This document shows positions 36,201 to 45,721 of a DNA stretch of 64,000 nt, one piece after another; positions within the stretch are counted from its first letter, which is position 1, and each line of letters begins with the position of its first letter. Source of the stretch: JACNIZ01 sp964344765 (GTDB lineage Bacteria > Planctomycetota > UBA1135); the NCBI GenBank assembly GCA_964344765.1, contig CAYFOM010000002.1, positions 1 through 64,000 on the forward strand, read 5' to 3'. A model generated the notes under the pieces. That model made no database searches and had not been told where the DNA came from. It saw nothing but the letters and a program-made list of their open reading frames with translations. A program made the position numbers and the translations under genes.

Positions 36201-36538
36201 GGGTCCATTTCGATGCAGCCGATCGAGTACGAATCTTGGCCGTCGAAAATCGGCGTCCAAGTGGTGCCGGCGTTCACCGTCTTCCAAACACCGCCCGACG
36301 CCAGTGCGGCGTAGTAACGGTTGCGGTGTCCAGGCGTGACCGCAAAGTCGGTGATTCGACCCCCGGTCAAGGCCGGTCCAATCGAGCGGAACTTCAGCGC
36401 CGACAGCGTGCCAGCAGACAAGTGTTTGTTTTCTTCCTCTTCCTTCTTCTCCGCCTCTTGTGCGGGGATGCCGGCGCAGGCCGTTGGCGCGCCTAGGAAA
36501 AGCAATGCAAGCAGGTACAGGGGGGTGGGGCGTTGCAT
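33224..36538 (-). CDS. Secreted VPS10/sortilin-like BNR-repeat beta-propeller protein
   Basis: A 1,104-aa protein with a lipoprotein-type signal (LLALLFLGAPTAC). It has at least nine Asp-box/BNR repeats of the SxDxGxxW type, among them SRDGGKSW, TSDGGENW, SEDGGENW, SDNRGETW, SFDRGQTW, SDDRGNSW, SEDGGQNW and SRDRGKTW. Together they suggest one or two large propellers as in sortilin VPS10 domains and in bacterial proteins often called glycosyl hydrolases. From about residue 800 a beta-sandwich-like region and a C-terminal helical domain follow (KVARLKRAVRGAGSALGEADERL). No sialidase arginine triad could be identified, so enzymatic activity is not claimed. Confidence 0.85.
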   Translation of the reverse strand: MQRPTPLYLLALLFLGAPTACAGIPAQEAEKKEEEENKHLSAGTLSALKFRSIGPALTGGRITDFAVTPGHRNRYYAALASGGVWKTVNAGTTWTPIFDGQDSYSIGCIEMDPSNEHVLWVGTGENNSQRSVSFGDGVYRSRDGGKSWDHMGLKESEHIGMIAVDPRDSNTVFVASQGPLWRSGGDRGLYKTSDGGENWTKVLEIDEHTGVNEVHLDPRNPDVMYASTYQRARRVWTLINGGPGSGIYKSEDGGENWRELKSGLPGVDKGRIGMDISPADPDVIYAIVEAAQGKGGIYRSDNRGETWRKTSSYMASSPQYYNELVCDPHDVDRVYSLDTFLNVSVDGGKSFNRVKNTNRHVDDHALWLDPNDPDYMLVGCDGGVYDSFDRGQTWAFHANMPVAQFYRVSVDDSKPFYHVYGGTQDNNSMGGPARTVSPGGPANEDWYITVGGDGYEALAEPGNPDIVYTMWQYGGLVRYDRRSGETVDIRPRERVGDDPYRWNWDSPLIVSPHQSTRLYFAAQRLFRSDDRGNSWVPVSEDLSRQLDRNKMEIMDRVWGVDAVSKNRSTSFYGNIVALTESPFVDGLLYVGTDDGLIQVSEDGGQNWRKIEGLPGVDELAYVSRLEASLHDADTVYAAFSNHKMGDFKPYLYVSRDRGKTWKSIAGDLPEREIVWSLQQDHIKPELMFAGTEFGVYVTLNGGENWMRMKGGLPTIAVRDVAIHKGEDDLVLGTFGRSFYVLDDYSALREMTEEKLASGPQLFPVADALLFNQTSRLGGREGRGSQGAGYYTAENQPFGAIISYYLPEKFNTIAETRRGEEKKQRKDGGDVPYPSWDELRAEDEENAPQVMLIIRNDQGEVVRRLPASRSKGMHRAVWDLREPARGPLRLSQPKNLPPWASPERGLMTLPGTYSVTLAKLTDDGYQEISNAQSFDVTPLGLSTLPEVDRKVAHAFQSKVARLKRAVRGAGSALGEADERLNYLRKSITATPNAPVEWMSELNAMQKRARDMRTALSGDRTVSRRNEPVSPSLNSRVNNIVGNQWNTMMAPTQMEHDAYQIAADAFTPLLADLQNLIRKDLPALEAKLEAAGAAWTPGRVPDWNKE

Positions 36539-36591
36539 GGCCTCCGTTCTAACAGAGATCCGCCGGGTGCTACGCCCTTGAACCAGCTATT

Positions 36592-36906
36592 TCAAATTTG
36601 AAGGACGACGTTTTTGCCAACGCCGCCCTTCGTCCAGCCTTTCCGCCACCTTGTCGAAATCGGCGAACCCAATCCATCGGTATCGCCGATGATGCAGACG
36701 TGGTTCAGAGCATCCACCTCGCTAGCGGATTCATATAACGGACGCAGCAGGCCGGTGCGCGAGTCGTACAAATGGTGGGCGACCTGGTCACTTAAGGAAT
36801 AGGCAGAAGTGATCAGGACCTCCGGATACCCATCGTGATTGAGGTCGAAGTTCCCCATGACACGTGCTCCAAGCGCTTGATTGGAACTTGTGCCGAGCTG
36901 TCAGAG
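36592..36906 (-). pseudogene. Remnant of an FG-GAP repeat gene
   Basis: The minus strand encodes one clear blade: ALGARVMGNFDLNHDGYPEV followed by LITSA. A stop lies just upstream (near 36908), and there is no signal peptide or further blades. The last about 25 residues look unlike the family. It lies between the BNR gene and the kinase gene and overlaps the first part of the longest kinase reading frame, which supports a later kinase start. Confidence 0.6.
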
Positions 36907-36972
36907 CCGTTTTGGCTTGGAAATCGTTTCAAAACGCACGCCTATCGTCGCGCCCCTGCGCTTTATGATGGA

Positions 36973-39900
36973 ATGCAGATGTCATCCAATTCCTCCCCGT
37001 TATGGAACGTCATCCATCTCATGATGGAGGACTGCCGCGAGGGTGAATTGCAAGCTGAGCATGTGTATGTAGGGAAGGCGCCGGAGCACGCCGACGAGGT
37101 TCGAGCGGAATATCAGAAACTCACTTCGGCCAACGGCAGTTCCCCGGACCCATCGCCGCCCGCCGAGGTCGCGCAATCCACCGATTCGCGAATGGGGCAG
37201 AACATTGATCACTATAAGCTGGTCCGCTTGCTGGGCCGCGGTGCTCAGGGGTCGGTCTATCTGGCCCATGACACGCGTCACAATCGTGAGGTTGCCCTGA
37301 AACTGCTGCCGCAATGGGCTTCGGTTTCGCCCAGTGCGCGCTGGCAAAGGTTGCAACGTGAGGCGGCGGCACTGGCGAAGCTGTCGCATCCTGCTATTTC
37401 GCGATTGCTCGATAGCGGTGACGTCGACGGTTCGCCCTACTTAGTCACCGAATACATCGACGGATCCACTTTTAGCCAGTTGGACCCGCCAATTTCCAAT
37501 CATGAGTTGCGCACTCAATTGCGGTTGTTTCAGCAATGCGCACTGGCTTTGCACTCGGCTCACTTGGCCGGCATCGTGCACCGTGATGTGAAGCCAGGCA
37601 ACTTGATGCTTGGTGCGCACCAGCAGCCGGTGATTCTCGACTTCGGCTTGGCCTTCGACGACGCCGCCGTGGACGACAGCGATACCGATCGCCTCACTCG
37701 CACCGGCACGACCTTGGGTACTCCGGCCTAATTGGCTCCGGAGCTGCTTCACCAGGACGAGCCGACCGCACAGTCCGATCAATTTTCTCTGGCCGCCACG
37801 CTTTATCACTGCTTGACCGGTCACGCACCCCGCAGCGGCGAACGTATCGCCGAAATTCTTCAGTCCATCGAAAACGATACACCGATTGCGGTACGAAAAT
37901 TAAATTCGTCGCTGCCGTTGGAAATCGAAATCGTGTTGGAAAAGGCGATGAGTCGCAACCCAAGTCATCGCTATCCCGACTTGCGCGCTTTCGCCAACGA
38001 TCTCGACGCAATTTGCAAGCGCACGCCGATCGTCGCCAAGCGCTTGCCGATGCCGATGCGCCTGCGTCGATGGACTCAGCGCCATCCTGTTGGTGCGACG
38101 GTGATGGGCTTCTTGGCGTTGTTTTTCATCGCAGGTTTTTGGCATACGCAACAACTGCTCAAAGAGAAAAACATGCGCTTGTTGCAAGCTGAGCGCGAAA
38201 AGTATTTGATGGCGTCGCGATTGCTGGTGGAAACCAATCCGATGGGGGCGGCGCGCTTAGCCAAGTTTGCCCTCGATGCCGAAGCCGACGCCTCAGCTCG
38301 CACTGCCATTTTGTCGGCATTAGTGCGCTTGCATGCGACCTACACCGGTGCCGGAATTTCGGGCAAGGTCGGGCCGGTCGCCTATGTGCAACCCATCACC
38401 GGCAAAATCCTTTTTCTCGACCCTGACGGCGAGCTGTGCTTGGATGAGCATCCACAAGCCATTGAGCACGACTTTCTCAAACTCAACTTGCCTGCAGGCG
38501 ATTGGGCCGGTCGCAGCGACGATGAACTCGGCGGTCGACTTACTCTTTCGGATGATTCGCAATTCATCGCTATCGCTCCCCTGGTTGGCCCGGTGCATGT
38601 CATGGACTTGGCTTCCGGTCAATGGACCCGTCTACCCATGTCGGATCAAGCGGAAGTCAGTTGCGTGGACTTTCACGCCAATGGCAAGTTGTTGGCATGT
38701 GGTGACCTCAATGGAGTATTGAGGGTTTTCGATTTGCAAACTCATCAACTTCTATTCGAGCGTAAGGCTCATACTGGCTTTTTCGGCTATCTCGAGTTTT
38801 GGGAAGAGCAGCAGTGTTTGGTGAGTGGGTCGCCTGGGGGGCACCGCTTGGGAGTGCCGACAGATCAGAGCGTGCAGTTGTGGGATTGGACTGCGGTCCA
38901 TTCCCAGCCTAGTCAAATCATGTTGGATGGCTTTTTATCCGAAGTAGCCATCGACCGCGTCAACCAACGGCTTTACCTCGGCGATTCCCTTGGTTGGCTG
39001 TCTGCCTATTCCGCGGAAACGCGACGCGACAGCCCCTCATGGCAGCCGAGTTGGCGCATCCAGCTTCCCAATCGCATTCACACTCTTGCGCTGCAAAGCG
39101 ACGGCTCTGGCATTGCTTGTGGTTTTGGTTTTAACCCAGATCACGAAACCAAAGAGCAGGTTGGAATTTGGGTGTTGCCCTGGAAAGGAAGCGCCCAACA
39201 ACGCGTCGAACCGATCGTCGGCGAATCGACAATTTGCGGCTTGAGCCACTTGCCGGGTGGCGAGTATCTAGCCAGCATTGATTGGTCGGGAATTGTGCGC
39301 ATTTTCAAGCGCGACGGCACCGAGGTCTGGAATTACCCCTGCGATACTGGCGGTGCCGTCGACTTGATTTGGTGCGATGACCTGGGCTGTATGGTTATCC
39401 CGCGCCGGGTTGGAAAGCCATGTTTGGTATTCCTTCCACCGGGGTTTGTCGAGGGCAGCGCGGTCAAACCGGTGGTGCCTCGCCTGGCCGCGACGCCGTC
39501 CGTGATCGATCCCGCTGACCTAACCCAGCAAGCCTTGGCTTTGGCTCGCGAGTCCGACCCGTCCTTCGCACCGGTCATGGAACCTAGCGGCAATCGCCAT
39601 TTACTTGTGCGCAATGAGAGCGGTGAATTTGCTGCGGTCGGGCTTGATGCTCCTCGCCGATTGGTGGACTTACCAGCCGGCATTCAGGCTCCGCTTACTT
39701 GCTGGGCGGGGCACGCCACATCGCCCTATTTTGTAGCGGGTTTCGAAACGCACGAAGTCATTTGGGGCGACGCCATTGCCGGCCAGTGCCGTTCGGTGCC
39801 GTTTGCTCAGACCGAGCTTGGTAAAGGGCTGCCGCAGTGGTTGCGGGTGCCGCATGCAGTGGCTTTCCACCCGGTCGATCCTGAATTCACTTTGGCAGTG

Positions 39901-40458
39901 GGCACCAGTATTTTGCAGACTTGGCGTATTACCGATGAGGCTGTTGAACTGGTCCGCGAATCCAGGCTGACCGATTGCACTTGCGAAGCCGATCAATTGT
40001 CCTACACCGCCGACGGCGAACACATGGTGGTTTGCAATCGAAGTGACCGCAACATTTACTTCATTCGCCGTGACCACACCATCGTTGACTATTTCCAGAC
40101 TTCCGAGGGCACCACGCTTAGCAGCCATCGCATTTGGCCTGATGGCTTGACTTTGGTCGGCAGCAACACCGGTAAGATCTTTTGCTTTCGCCTAGCGGAC
40201 GAGCGCATCACGCCGATTTGTGTATTCGCCGGGCACCGTACCCGAGTCTTGGGTTTCGAGCGTTCGGTCGACGGCAATTTAATCACCTCGCGTTCGGTGG
40301 ATGGCGAGGCATACCGCTGGCCTACTCATCCCGAAAATGTTTACGCCGATTTTGTTTTCTTCCCAAACTGGCCGACGTCGGCCAGTTTGGAAGATTTGCT
40401 CGGCGCCGCCGGATTGGAACCGTCGTTGTCCTTCTCCGAGCTCGCCGAGCAGTATTAA
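36973..40458 (+). pseudogene. Ser/Thr protein kinase with WD40-like propeller, interrupted by TAA
   Basis: The combined frame of about 1,161 codons begins at the ATG at 36973, chosen because the upstream frame overlaps the FG-GAP remnant. The kinase domain has LGRGAQGSVYLA (Gly loop), EVALKLL (Lys), HRDVKPGNLML (catalytic loop) and DFGLAF. The activation segment reads GTPA-stop-LAPE, where TAA at 37729-37731 replaces the Tyr of the usual GTPxYMAPE motif. After the kinase comes one transmembrane segment (MGFLALFFIAGFW) and a WD40-like propeller of about 750 residues. This is a common planctomycete kinase design. As written the gene gives only a truncated, probably inactive kinase. Confidence 0.8.
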
Positions 40459-41313
40459 TCAAAGCGTAACCATCGAGCCCGCGGTGAGCGTGGCACCGTC
40501 GATCGCTTGCACATGCACGTTGAAGTCTAGGATGGTCGGCGGCAGCATGAAGGGCACGATCATGTTGCCATTGGCGTCGGCAACACCTGGGGCCACCGTT
40601 GCCAAGACATCCATGTCGACGTTGACGAGGCCTTCCGGAATGGTGACGGTGCTGTCAAGTATGTCTAAACCCCAAACGAAGTAAGTCGGGGCGTTGGGGG
40701 TGAGGTCGGTGCTAATCAATCGCACGGTTCCCGGGTAGGAACCATGTACGCCAAATGACGGTGCGTCGGCCGGGTAGTAGACAACTTCAATGAAATCTAC
40801 CGACACATTGCCGTTGATGTGGATATCTAATTCGCCCTCAAAGTTCATGCCGCCGATCATGCTAAAGAGGTTGCCCGACGCCATCTGTTCGGGTAATTCG
40901 TGCAACTTCATGTCCAGCAAAATGGTTTCGCCGGTGCCGAAGGCTGGCAGATCCAAGTAGTGGTCGGTCAGGAAAGCAAGCTGCGCTTGGTAGTCGAAAG
41001 TCCACGGCGAGTTGCTATGACGAAGGTTTAGGTATGCCGTATTTCCCAACGCCGTCAACGCGGTAAATTGGATCCGCAATTTGGCTTTGCGCACCGGCGG
41101 AATGGTGACCGTGGTTCCAAATTGCTGATTGGATACCGAGTCGAAGTCGACACTGAGGCCCATCCACGAAGCGAAGTCTGCATCGGGAGTGGTAACGTCG
41201 GCCGCGTCACCTGGGGTGTTGTTGTAGTCACCGTACAGGTCGGTGATTTGTGCGGGGAGGGAGGCAGCAGCAAGCGTGCTTGCGGCGAGCAGAGGGAGGA
41301 GTTTATTGAACAT
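40459..41313 (-). CDS. Secreted protein of unknown function with FG-GAP-type C-terminal tail
   Basis: A 284-aa protein with a signal peptide (LLPLLAASTLAAASLPAQ). The central beta-rich part has no recognised domain. The C-terminal about 100 residues (LVNVDMDVLATVAPGVADANGNM) resemble the small beta-sandwich tail of the FG-GAP proteins and of the C39-like protein. Its stop codon directly abuts that of the convergent kinase gene. Confidence 0.65.
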   Translation of the reverse strand: MFNKLLPLLAASTLAAASLPAQITDLYGDYNNTPGDAADVTTPDADFASWMGLSVDFDSVSNQQFGTTVTIPPVRKAKLRIQFTALTALGNTAYLNLRHSNSPWTFDYQAQLAFLTDHYLDLPAFGTGETILLDMKLHELPEQMASGNLFSMIGGMNFEGELDIHINGNVSVDFIEVVYYPADAPSFGVHGSYPGTVRLISTDLTPNAPTYFVWGLDILDSTVTIPEGLVNVDMDVLATVAPGVADANGNMIVPFMLPPTILDFNVHVQAIDGATLTAGSMVTL

Positions 41314-41412
41314 GGTTTTGGGTAGAAGGAATCCGGAGGCGCGTGTCCTTGCGCAATTTCCTAACCCAGCGGACAGAAAATCTTGACGATTTTTAAGCCC
41401 ACACCTGTTCGC

Positions 41413-42003
41413 CTAATTTGCCCACAAATTCCACTCTGGATGGCGGGCCGCCAAGCGCCTCCGTAGCCGCTGCCATGACTTGGTGACGGCTTCGGTTTTC
41501 ATATCCAATAATGGCGCGGCTTCCGCGTGCTGCATGCCTTCTAGGCCGCATAAACAAGCCATACGGCGTTCCTGACGCGGCAGCTGTTGCAAGCTCCCGA
41601 CCATCGCGCGGTGTACTTCATCGCGACTAAGCCGATCGACCATCCGGGTGACTTCCGCCGACCGCTGGCCGACCTGCGAAATGCGCTCACCCTGCATCCC
41701 GGCCTGAGCCGACGGGTCGTCCAGCGACCGATAGGCCTCCAGAAGCACAATCTTGGCGATGCCGAACATCCAATTGCGGAAACGGCCGACGTCGGGATCA
41801 AAGTTGTGCAACTTTTGCAGGCCGCGCATCCACACCTCTTGCAGCAGGTCGGCGGGTTCCATCACCGTGCGCAGCGGACCGGCTAGCTGAAACTCGGCCC
41901 AGGTGCTGAGGGCCGGTGCAAGCTTGCCGTACAGTCGCTCATAAGCCAAGCCGTCGCCGGTGGCGTAATCGCGGACGAAGGCCTCGGTTGGAGGATGAGT
42001 CAT
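41413..42003 (-). CDS. ECF-type RNA polymerase sigma-70 factor
   Basis: A 196-aa sigma factor. Region 2 includes PADLLQEVWMRGLQKLHNFD and RFRNWMFGIAK (about residues 50-85). Region 4 includes LPRQERRMACLCGLEGMQHA plus the recognition helix MKTEAVTKSWQRLRRRL (about residues 140-185). No anti-sigma gene is adjacent, so its control may be by another route. The 99-bp spacer upstream of the secreted protein and the spacer toward the AraC gene show no clear binding sites. Confidence 0.85.
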   Translation of the reverse strand: MTHPPTEAFVRDYATGDGLAYERLYGKLAPALSTWAEFQLAGPLRTVMEPADLLQEVWMRGLQKLHNFDPDVGRFRNWMFGIAKIVLLEAYRSLDDPSAQAGMQGERISQVGQRSAEVTRMVDRLSRDEVHRAMVGSLQQLPRQERRMACLCGLEGMQHAEAAPLLDMKTEAVTKSWQRLRRRLAARHPEWNLWAN

Positions 42004-42132
42004 AGCGTTGGAACCACTTTATGGACGGTAGGTTGGAGCCATTAGTTCCGAAAAACCCAGGTTCGCCAACATTCTGTGGAATTGCGCAAAACAGATCAAG
42101 CAGCCAGCGGCGCCGTGAATTAACCTGGACCT

Positions 42133-42981
42133 ATGAGCGTCGTCGCCGAGGGCTGGAGGGATGGAATCTCGAAAGCCCAGCAACTGTTGGAAGAGCGTCT
42201 GCTCGAGGAAATCCCGTTGGATGAACTCGCGCGGGTGGCGGCCTATTCGCCATTCCATTTCCATCGCTTGTTCCGCGCCGCGACCGGCGAAACGGTGCGC
42301 CAATACCAGCGCCGTTTGCGCCTGGAACGAGCCGCCTACCACCTGACCCATGGTCAGGACGACATCCTCAAGCTGGCGTTGGATGCCGGCTACGGAAGTC
42401 ATGAAGCCTTCACTCGCGCGTTTCAGGCGCGATTCCAATCCACGCCGTCGGCGTTTCGCCAAGAACGGCGCCAAATCCACGAACACAAAATCATGCCGAT
42501 GACTGAAATTGACATCACCATTTCCAAGCGCGAACCCAGCTGCGTTGCTTTTGTCCGCCACGTCGGACCGTACGACCAAGTCGGCGATGCCTGGGGCGGG
42601 CTGATGAAGTGGGGGTGGAAAAAGATGATGTTCCGCCCACCTGAAACCTTCGGCCTTTCTTGGGACGATCCCGAAATCACCCCGGCCGATCAGATCCGCT
42701 ACGACGCTTGCATGGTGGTCAAGCCCGGCACCAAGGTCAAAGCACCGGTTGAGTTGAAGGAAATCCCCGGAGGTACCTATGCCGTGGTGATGCACGAAGG
42801 TCCTTATGAAGGATTCTCCGACACCTACGCCAAGTTGATCGGCCGCATTTGCGCGGGTCCGATCGACGGCAAGCAATGGAAACTCGGCGATCCTCCGGCA
42901 TTGGAAAAGTACTTAAATGACCCCCGTAAAACCAAGCCGGAAGATCTGAGAACCGAAGTGTGGCTGCCGGTGACCGAATAG
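42133..42981 (+). CDS. AraC family regulator with GyrI-like effector-binding domain
   Basis: A 282-aa protein. The N-terminal AraC DNA-binding domain (residues 1-105) has two helix-turn-helix units: LDELARVAAYSPFHFHRLFR and LKLALDAGYGSHEAFTRAFQ. The C-terminal GyrI-like domain starts at about residue 120 (MPMTEIDITISKREPSCVAF) and carries the YAVVMHEGPYEGF motif. Such proteins, like Rob and BltR, bind hydrophobic small molecules and control efflux or stress genes. It is divergent from the sigma factor gene. Confidence 0.88.
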   Translation: MSVVAEGWRDGISKAQQLLEERLLEEIPLDELARVAAYSPFHFHRLFRAATGETVRQYQRRLRLERAAYHLTHGQDDILKLALDAGYGSHEAFTRAFQARFQSTPSAFRQERRQIHEHKIMPMTEIDITISKREPSCVAFVRHVGPYDQVGDAWGGLMKWGWKKMMFRPPETFGLSWDDPEITPADQIRYDACMVVKPGTKVKAPVELKEIPGGTYAVVMHEGPYEGFSDTYAKLIGRICAGPIDGKQWKLGDPPALEKYLNDPRKTKPEDLRTEVWLPVTE

Positions 42982-43001
42982 CCACCGACAACCGTCGGTA
43001 A

Positions 43002-44264
43002 TTATTGACGGGTTGCGATGTAAAGCGAACCGATTGGGACGCCCGTCATTGGGTCGGTGGTGTACGGCGCGGTAACCACAATGTCATCGTGTCCGTCGCC
43101 GTCGGTGTCGCCAACCACACCCATCGATTCCCCGAGTTGATCCAGCGGGTCCCAGCCCATGTAATAACCGAGCATGTCGCCGCTGCGACCGCTGAAACCT
43201 TGCAATAAACTAGGCATCAATCCACCACCAGTGACGGAAATGAAGACGTCGTTCCAGCCGTCGCCATTCAAGTCTTGGTTGCCAATCACGGCTGCACCAA
43301 ATTGGTGGTAGGGGAAACTGCCACTCATCTCGGACATCGTGTGTCCATTGGCACCGGAATGGAGGTAAACCGCGCCAGCTTGGGGCATTCCCTGGATTGT
43401 TGCATAGGGGACTGATGCCAAGATGTCGGTGAATCCGTCGCCGTTCATGTCGCCACCGTCGGTAAGTTCGAAGTAGTTGTTCGTTAAAGATTCGGCCATT
43501 CCGAATTGACGAATCTTGGCACCTGTGGTCCCCGAATATGCAACGCACTTCCACTGATCTGCCCAACTTGCCGCTGAAATAAGATCGGGTTGCCCGTCAC
43601 CATTCAAGTCGCCGCATGACTTTAACGTGCGACCTAGACCCCAATACTGCGGTTGCGGATTGATGGTGTGAATCAAATCACCGGTACCACCGGAGCGGAT
43701 CTCAATGGCTCCAGATGCGCCGATCATTGGATGAAAGCGATTAGGGTCGCCGACCGCGAACTCGGCAATGCCGTCGCCATCCCAGTCCGGAAGCTTGGCC
43801 AAGGATGAACCGAAAGAGTCGGTCCCCGCTTGATCAATTCTGTAAATTCGCAATCCAGTTGCTCCGGAGTAAAGCCTGACGCGGCCGATGCCCGGAGAAC
43901 TCGAAAGGAAATCGGCATGTCCATCGCCGTCAACGTCGCCCAGGCCTAGGACTGCAGTTCCCTGCCCTTCTTTATGAGTATGGCCGTTGAATCGATGGAG
44001 CAATTGATGGGTTGCGCCGGAATAAACCATGACCGATCCCAGTGCTCGGGAAGGATCGGGAGTCAATGCGGATCCGAGGAGAATGTCATCGAGACCGTCC
44101 CCGTCGACGTCGCCTACGGGTTGGATTTCGGACGCGGCGAAATCGTATTGGCCTGTACCGTGAATGACCTGATCCAGGGTCCAGCGATCGTTAGTTTGGG
44201 CAATCGTTTGGTTGCCAATGCTCGCCGAGACGCCAGCGAGTAAAAGAAACGTTGTGTATTTCAT
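43002..44264 (-). CDS. Secreted FG-GAP repeat protein, short form (copy F)
   Basis: About 420 aa from the ATG at 44264, chosen because the signal peptide (TTFLLLAGVSASIGNQTIAQ) begins there. About six FG-GAP blades (DVDGDGLDD, DVDGDGHAD, DWDGDGIAE, DLNGDGQPD, DMNGDGFTD, DTDGDGHDD). Unlike the longer copies it ends with the last blade and lacks the C-terminal beta-rich tail. It is a tandem paralogue of the upstream gene at 44415-45665. A weak sigma-54-like site lies upstream. Confidence 0.85.
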   Translation of the reverse strand: MKYTTFLLLAGVSASIGNQTIAQTNDRWTLDQVIHGTGQYDFAASEIQPVGDVDGDGLDDILLGSALTPDPSRALGSVMVYSGATHQLLHRFNGHTHKEGQGTAVLGLGDVDGDGHADFLSSSPGIGRVRLYSGATGLRIYRIDQAGTDSFGSSLAKLPDWDGDGIAEFAVGDPNRFHPMIGASGAIEIRSGGTGDLIHTINPQPQYWGLGRTLKSCGDLNGDGQPDLISAASWADQWKCVAYSGTTGAKIRQFGMAESLTNNYFELTDGGDMNGDGFTDILASVPYATIQGMPQAGAVYLHSGANGHTMSEMSGSFPYHQFGAAVIGNQDLNGDGWNDVFISVTGGGLMPSLLQGFSGRSGDMLGYYMGWDPLDQLGESMGVVGDTDGDGHDDIVVTAPYTTDPMTGVPIGSLYIATRQ

Positions 44265-44312
44265 TGCAGCGATTGTGAGTAATGAGGAATTTGTTAACAG
44301 CATTCGAATAGG

Positions 44313-44328
44313 CACAATTTTTGTGCCA
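44313..44328 (-). promoter_or_regulatory. Weak sigma-54-like promoter upstream of FG-GAP copy F
   Basis: On the minus strand TGGCAC-N5-TTGTG has the correct spacing but a T where the -12 GC should be. The same bases form a GGCACAA/TTGTGCC dyad. It lies about 50 bp before the ATG of the gene ending at 43002. Confidence 0.35.
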
Positions 44329-44365
44329 ACTCCATTGGGCTGAGTCCCTGTGGCAATGAAACAAA

Positions 44366-44387
44366 ACCGCACGGTTTCCCGTGCGGT
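44366..44387 (-). terminator. Rho-independent terminator of FG-GAP copy G
   Basis: A stem ACCGCACGG/CCGTGCGGT with a 4-nt loop, followed on the minus strand by TTTGTTT. It lies 28 bp after the stop at 44415. Confidence 0.85.
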
Positions 44388-44414
44388 CTTGAAAACCCTA
44401 AAATTGATGAACGA

Positions 44415-45665
44415 TTAAAGATCAAAGTCGGCGATGCAAATGCCGCCGTAGGAATAACCTGTTTCGGGATTGCGATAACCTGGCATCGCCAGTGCGATCT
44501 CGGTGTAGCCGTCGTGATCGAGGTCGCCGACGGCGGTCATCGAACTTCCGAGGCTGTCGCCGATTTGATCCGAGGTATAGCGACCGATTTCACCGCCGCC
44601 GTGGCCGGAGTAAACGAAGATTTGCGCCACGCTCAAGCTGTAGAACGGTGCGGAAATAATCAAATCGCTATATCCGTCCATGTTGACGTCGACGTTGCCG
44701 AGGATCGCCGCGCCAAATCCGGCGAGGTCGCGGTGGCCGTGCATTTCGCTGAGTAAATCACCATTGACTCCAGAAAACAGCCAAACTTTTCCCTTGTGGC
44801 CGCCGCCCACGTAATAGTCCGGCGCGCCCACTGCGATATCGTTCCAACCGTCATGATTCAAATCGCCGGCGTCGGCAATTGTGGTGACATGCTGGCCGAA
44901 GGATTCGGTTTGAATGCGCATGATCTCGCTTAGCGTTGCGTTGGAATAAACGACTAGGGCAATTTCCTGCTCAATGCGAATGAGCGAGGCAAAGTCGTTA
45001 ACCGAGTCGCCGTCTAAGTCGCCGCAATCCGCCATCGTGGTTCCATTGAATGATGAGTTTCTCAATGGCGCGAGATCTTGGATCCACGCTCCGGTTGCCG
45101 TCGAAAAAACCGACATGCGGCCGGTGGAGTTCAAGTTGGTGTTCTGCCAGCCTGAATCGCCGACGATGAAGTCGTCCACGCCGTCGCCGTCGTGATCGGC
45201 GGTGCGAAGCAGCGATCGACCGAAACCATATTGCTGATTTTCGCCGCGCACGTGGTAGATCACCGAGGCGTCGGCACCAGAATGCAAACTCACCGTAGAA
45301 ATTCCGGGCGAGCCGATCCAGAAATCGTCATAGCCATCAAAGTTGACGTCGCCGGCGGCCAACACCGCGGCGCCCGATTCATAACTCGCATGCCCTTGTA
45401 AACGATGAATGATGGCATTCGTCGCACCGGAATAAACCAATACCGTACCGCTAAAAATTCCACTGTTATGGCTAATCCAAGCACCGGAAATTACGTCCGG
45501 CACACCGTCGCCATCGACGTCACCGGCAGGGCGCAGCACCGCATTGCCAAAGTCATTCTTATTTTCTCCGAGCATATCTTTATGCAGGGTCCAGCCGCCA
45601 GTGTTCTGTGCTGTTGCTGCGACTGGGCAAACTGCGACCATGAGGAATGGGAGGATTCTCTTCAT
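44415..45665 (-). CDS. Secreted FG-GAP repeat protein, short form (copy G)
   Basis: A 416-aa protein with a signal peptide (LPFLMVAVCPVAATAQ). Six FG-GAP blades with loops DVDGDGVPD, DVNFDGYDD, DHDGDGVDD, DLDGDSVND, DVNMDGYSD and DLDHDGYTE. It lacks the C-terminal tail of the longer copies. It is closely related to the downstream copy F (both start with Gly/Trp-Thr-Leu after the signal). A consensus sigma-54 promoter lies 57-72 bp upstream of the ATG and a strong terminator follows. Confidence 0.87.
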   Translation of the reverse strand: MKRILPFLMVAVCPVAATAQNTGGWTLHKDMLGENKNDFGNAVLRPAGDVDGDGVPDVISGAWISHNSGIFSGTVLVYSGATNAIIHRLQGHASYESGAAVLAAGDVNFDGYDDFWIGSPGISTVSLHSGADASVIYHVRGENQQYGFGRSLLRTADHDGDGVDDFIVGDSGWQNTNLNSTGRMSVFSTATGAWIQDLAPLRNSSFNGTTMADCGDLDGDSVNDFASLIRIEQEIALVVYSNATLSEIMRIQTESFGQHVTTIADAGDLNHDGWNDIAVGAPDYYVGGGHKGKVWLFSGVNGDLLSEMHGHRDLAGFGAAILGNVDVNMDGYSDLIISAPFYSLSVAQIFVYSGHGGGEIGRYTSDQIGDSLGSSMTAVGDLDHDGYTEIALAMPGYRNPETGYSYGGICIADFDL

Positions 45666-45721
45666 TCAGTATTGAGGGATTGAGGGTGTGTTTCCGCAGG
45701 AGGTTTAACTGCAGCGATAGA

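Noticed and set aside
34997..36496. A 499-codon open frame on the plus strand
   Set aside because: Antisense to the BNR/VPS10 gene. Its Val/Ala/Arg-rich repeats mirror the Asp-box repeats of the real gene.
33224..36538. Sialidase activity for the BNR-repeat protein
   Set aside because: Asp-boxes are present, but the arginine triad and catalytic Tyr/Glu of sialidases could not be placed; the VPS10-like label is safer.
37732..40458. The second kinase part as an independent gene
   Set aside because: Its first start would be a TTG within the APE motif of the kinase domain, with no promoter or ribosome binding site. It is the continuation of the interrupted kinase.
44313..44328. A full sigma-54 promoter upstream of FG-GAP copy F
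   Set aside because: The -12 element is GT instead of GC, so it is listed only as a weak, possibly decayed site.
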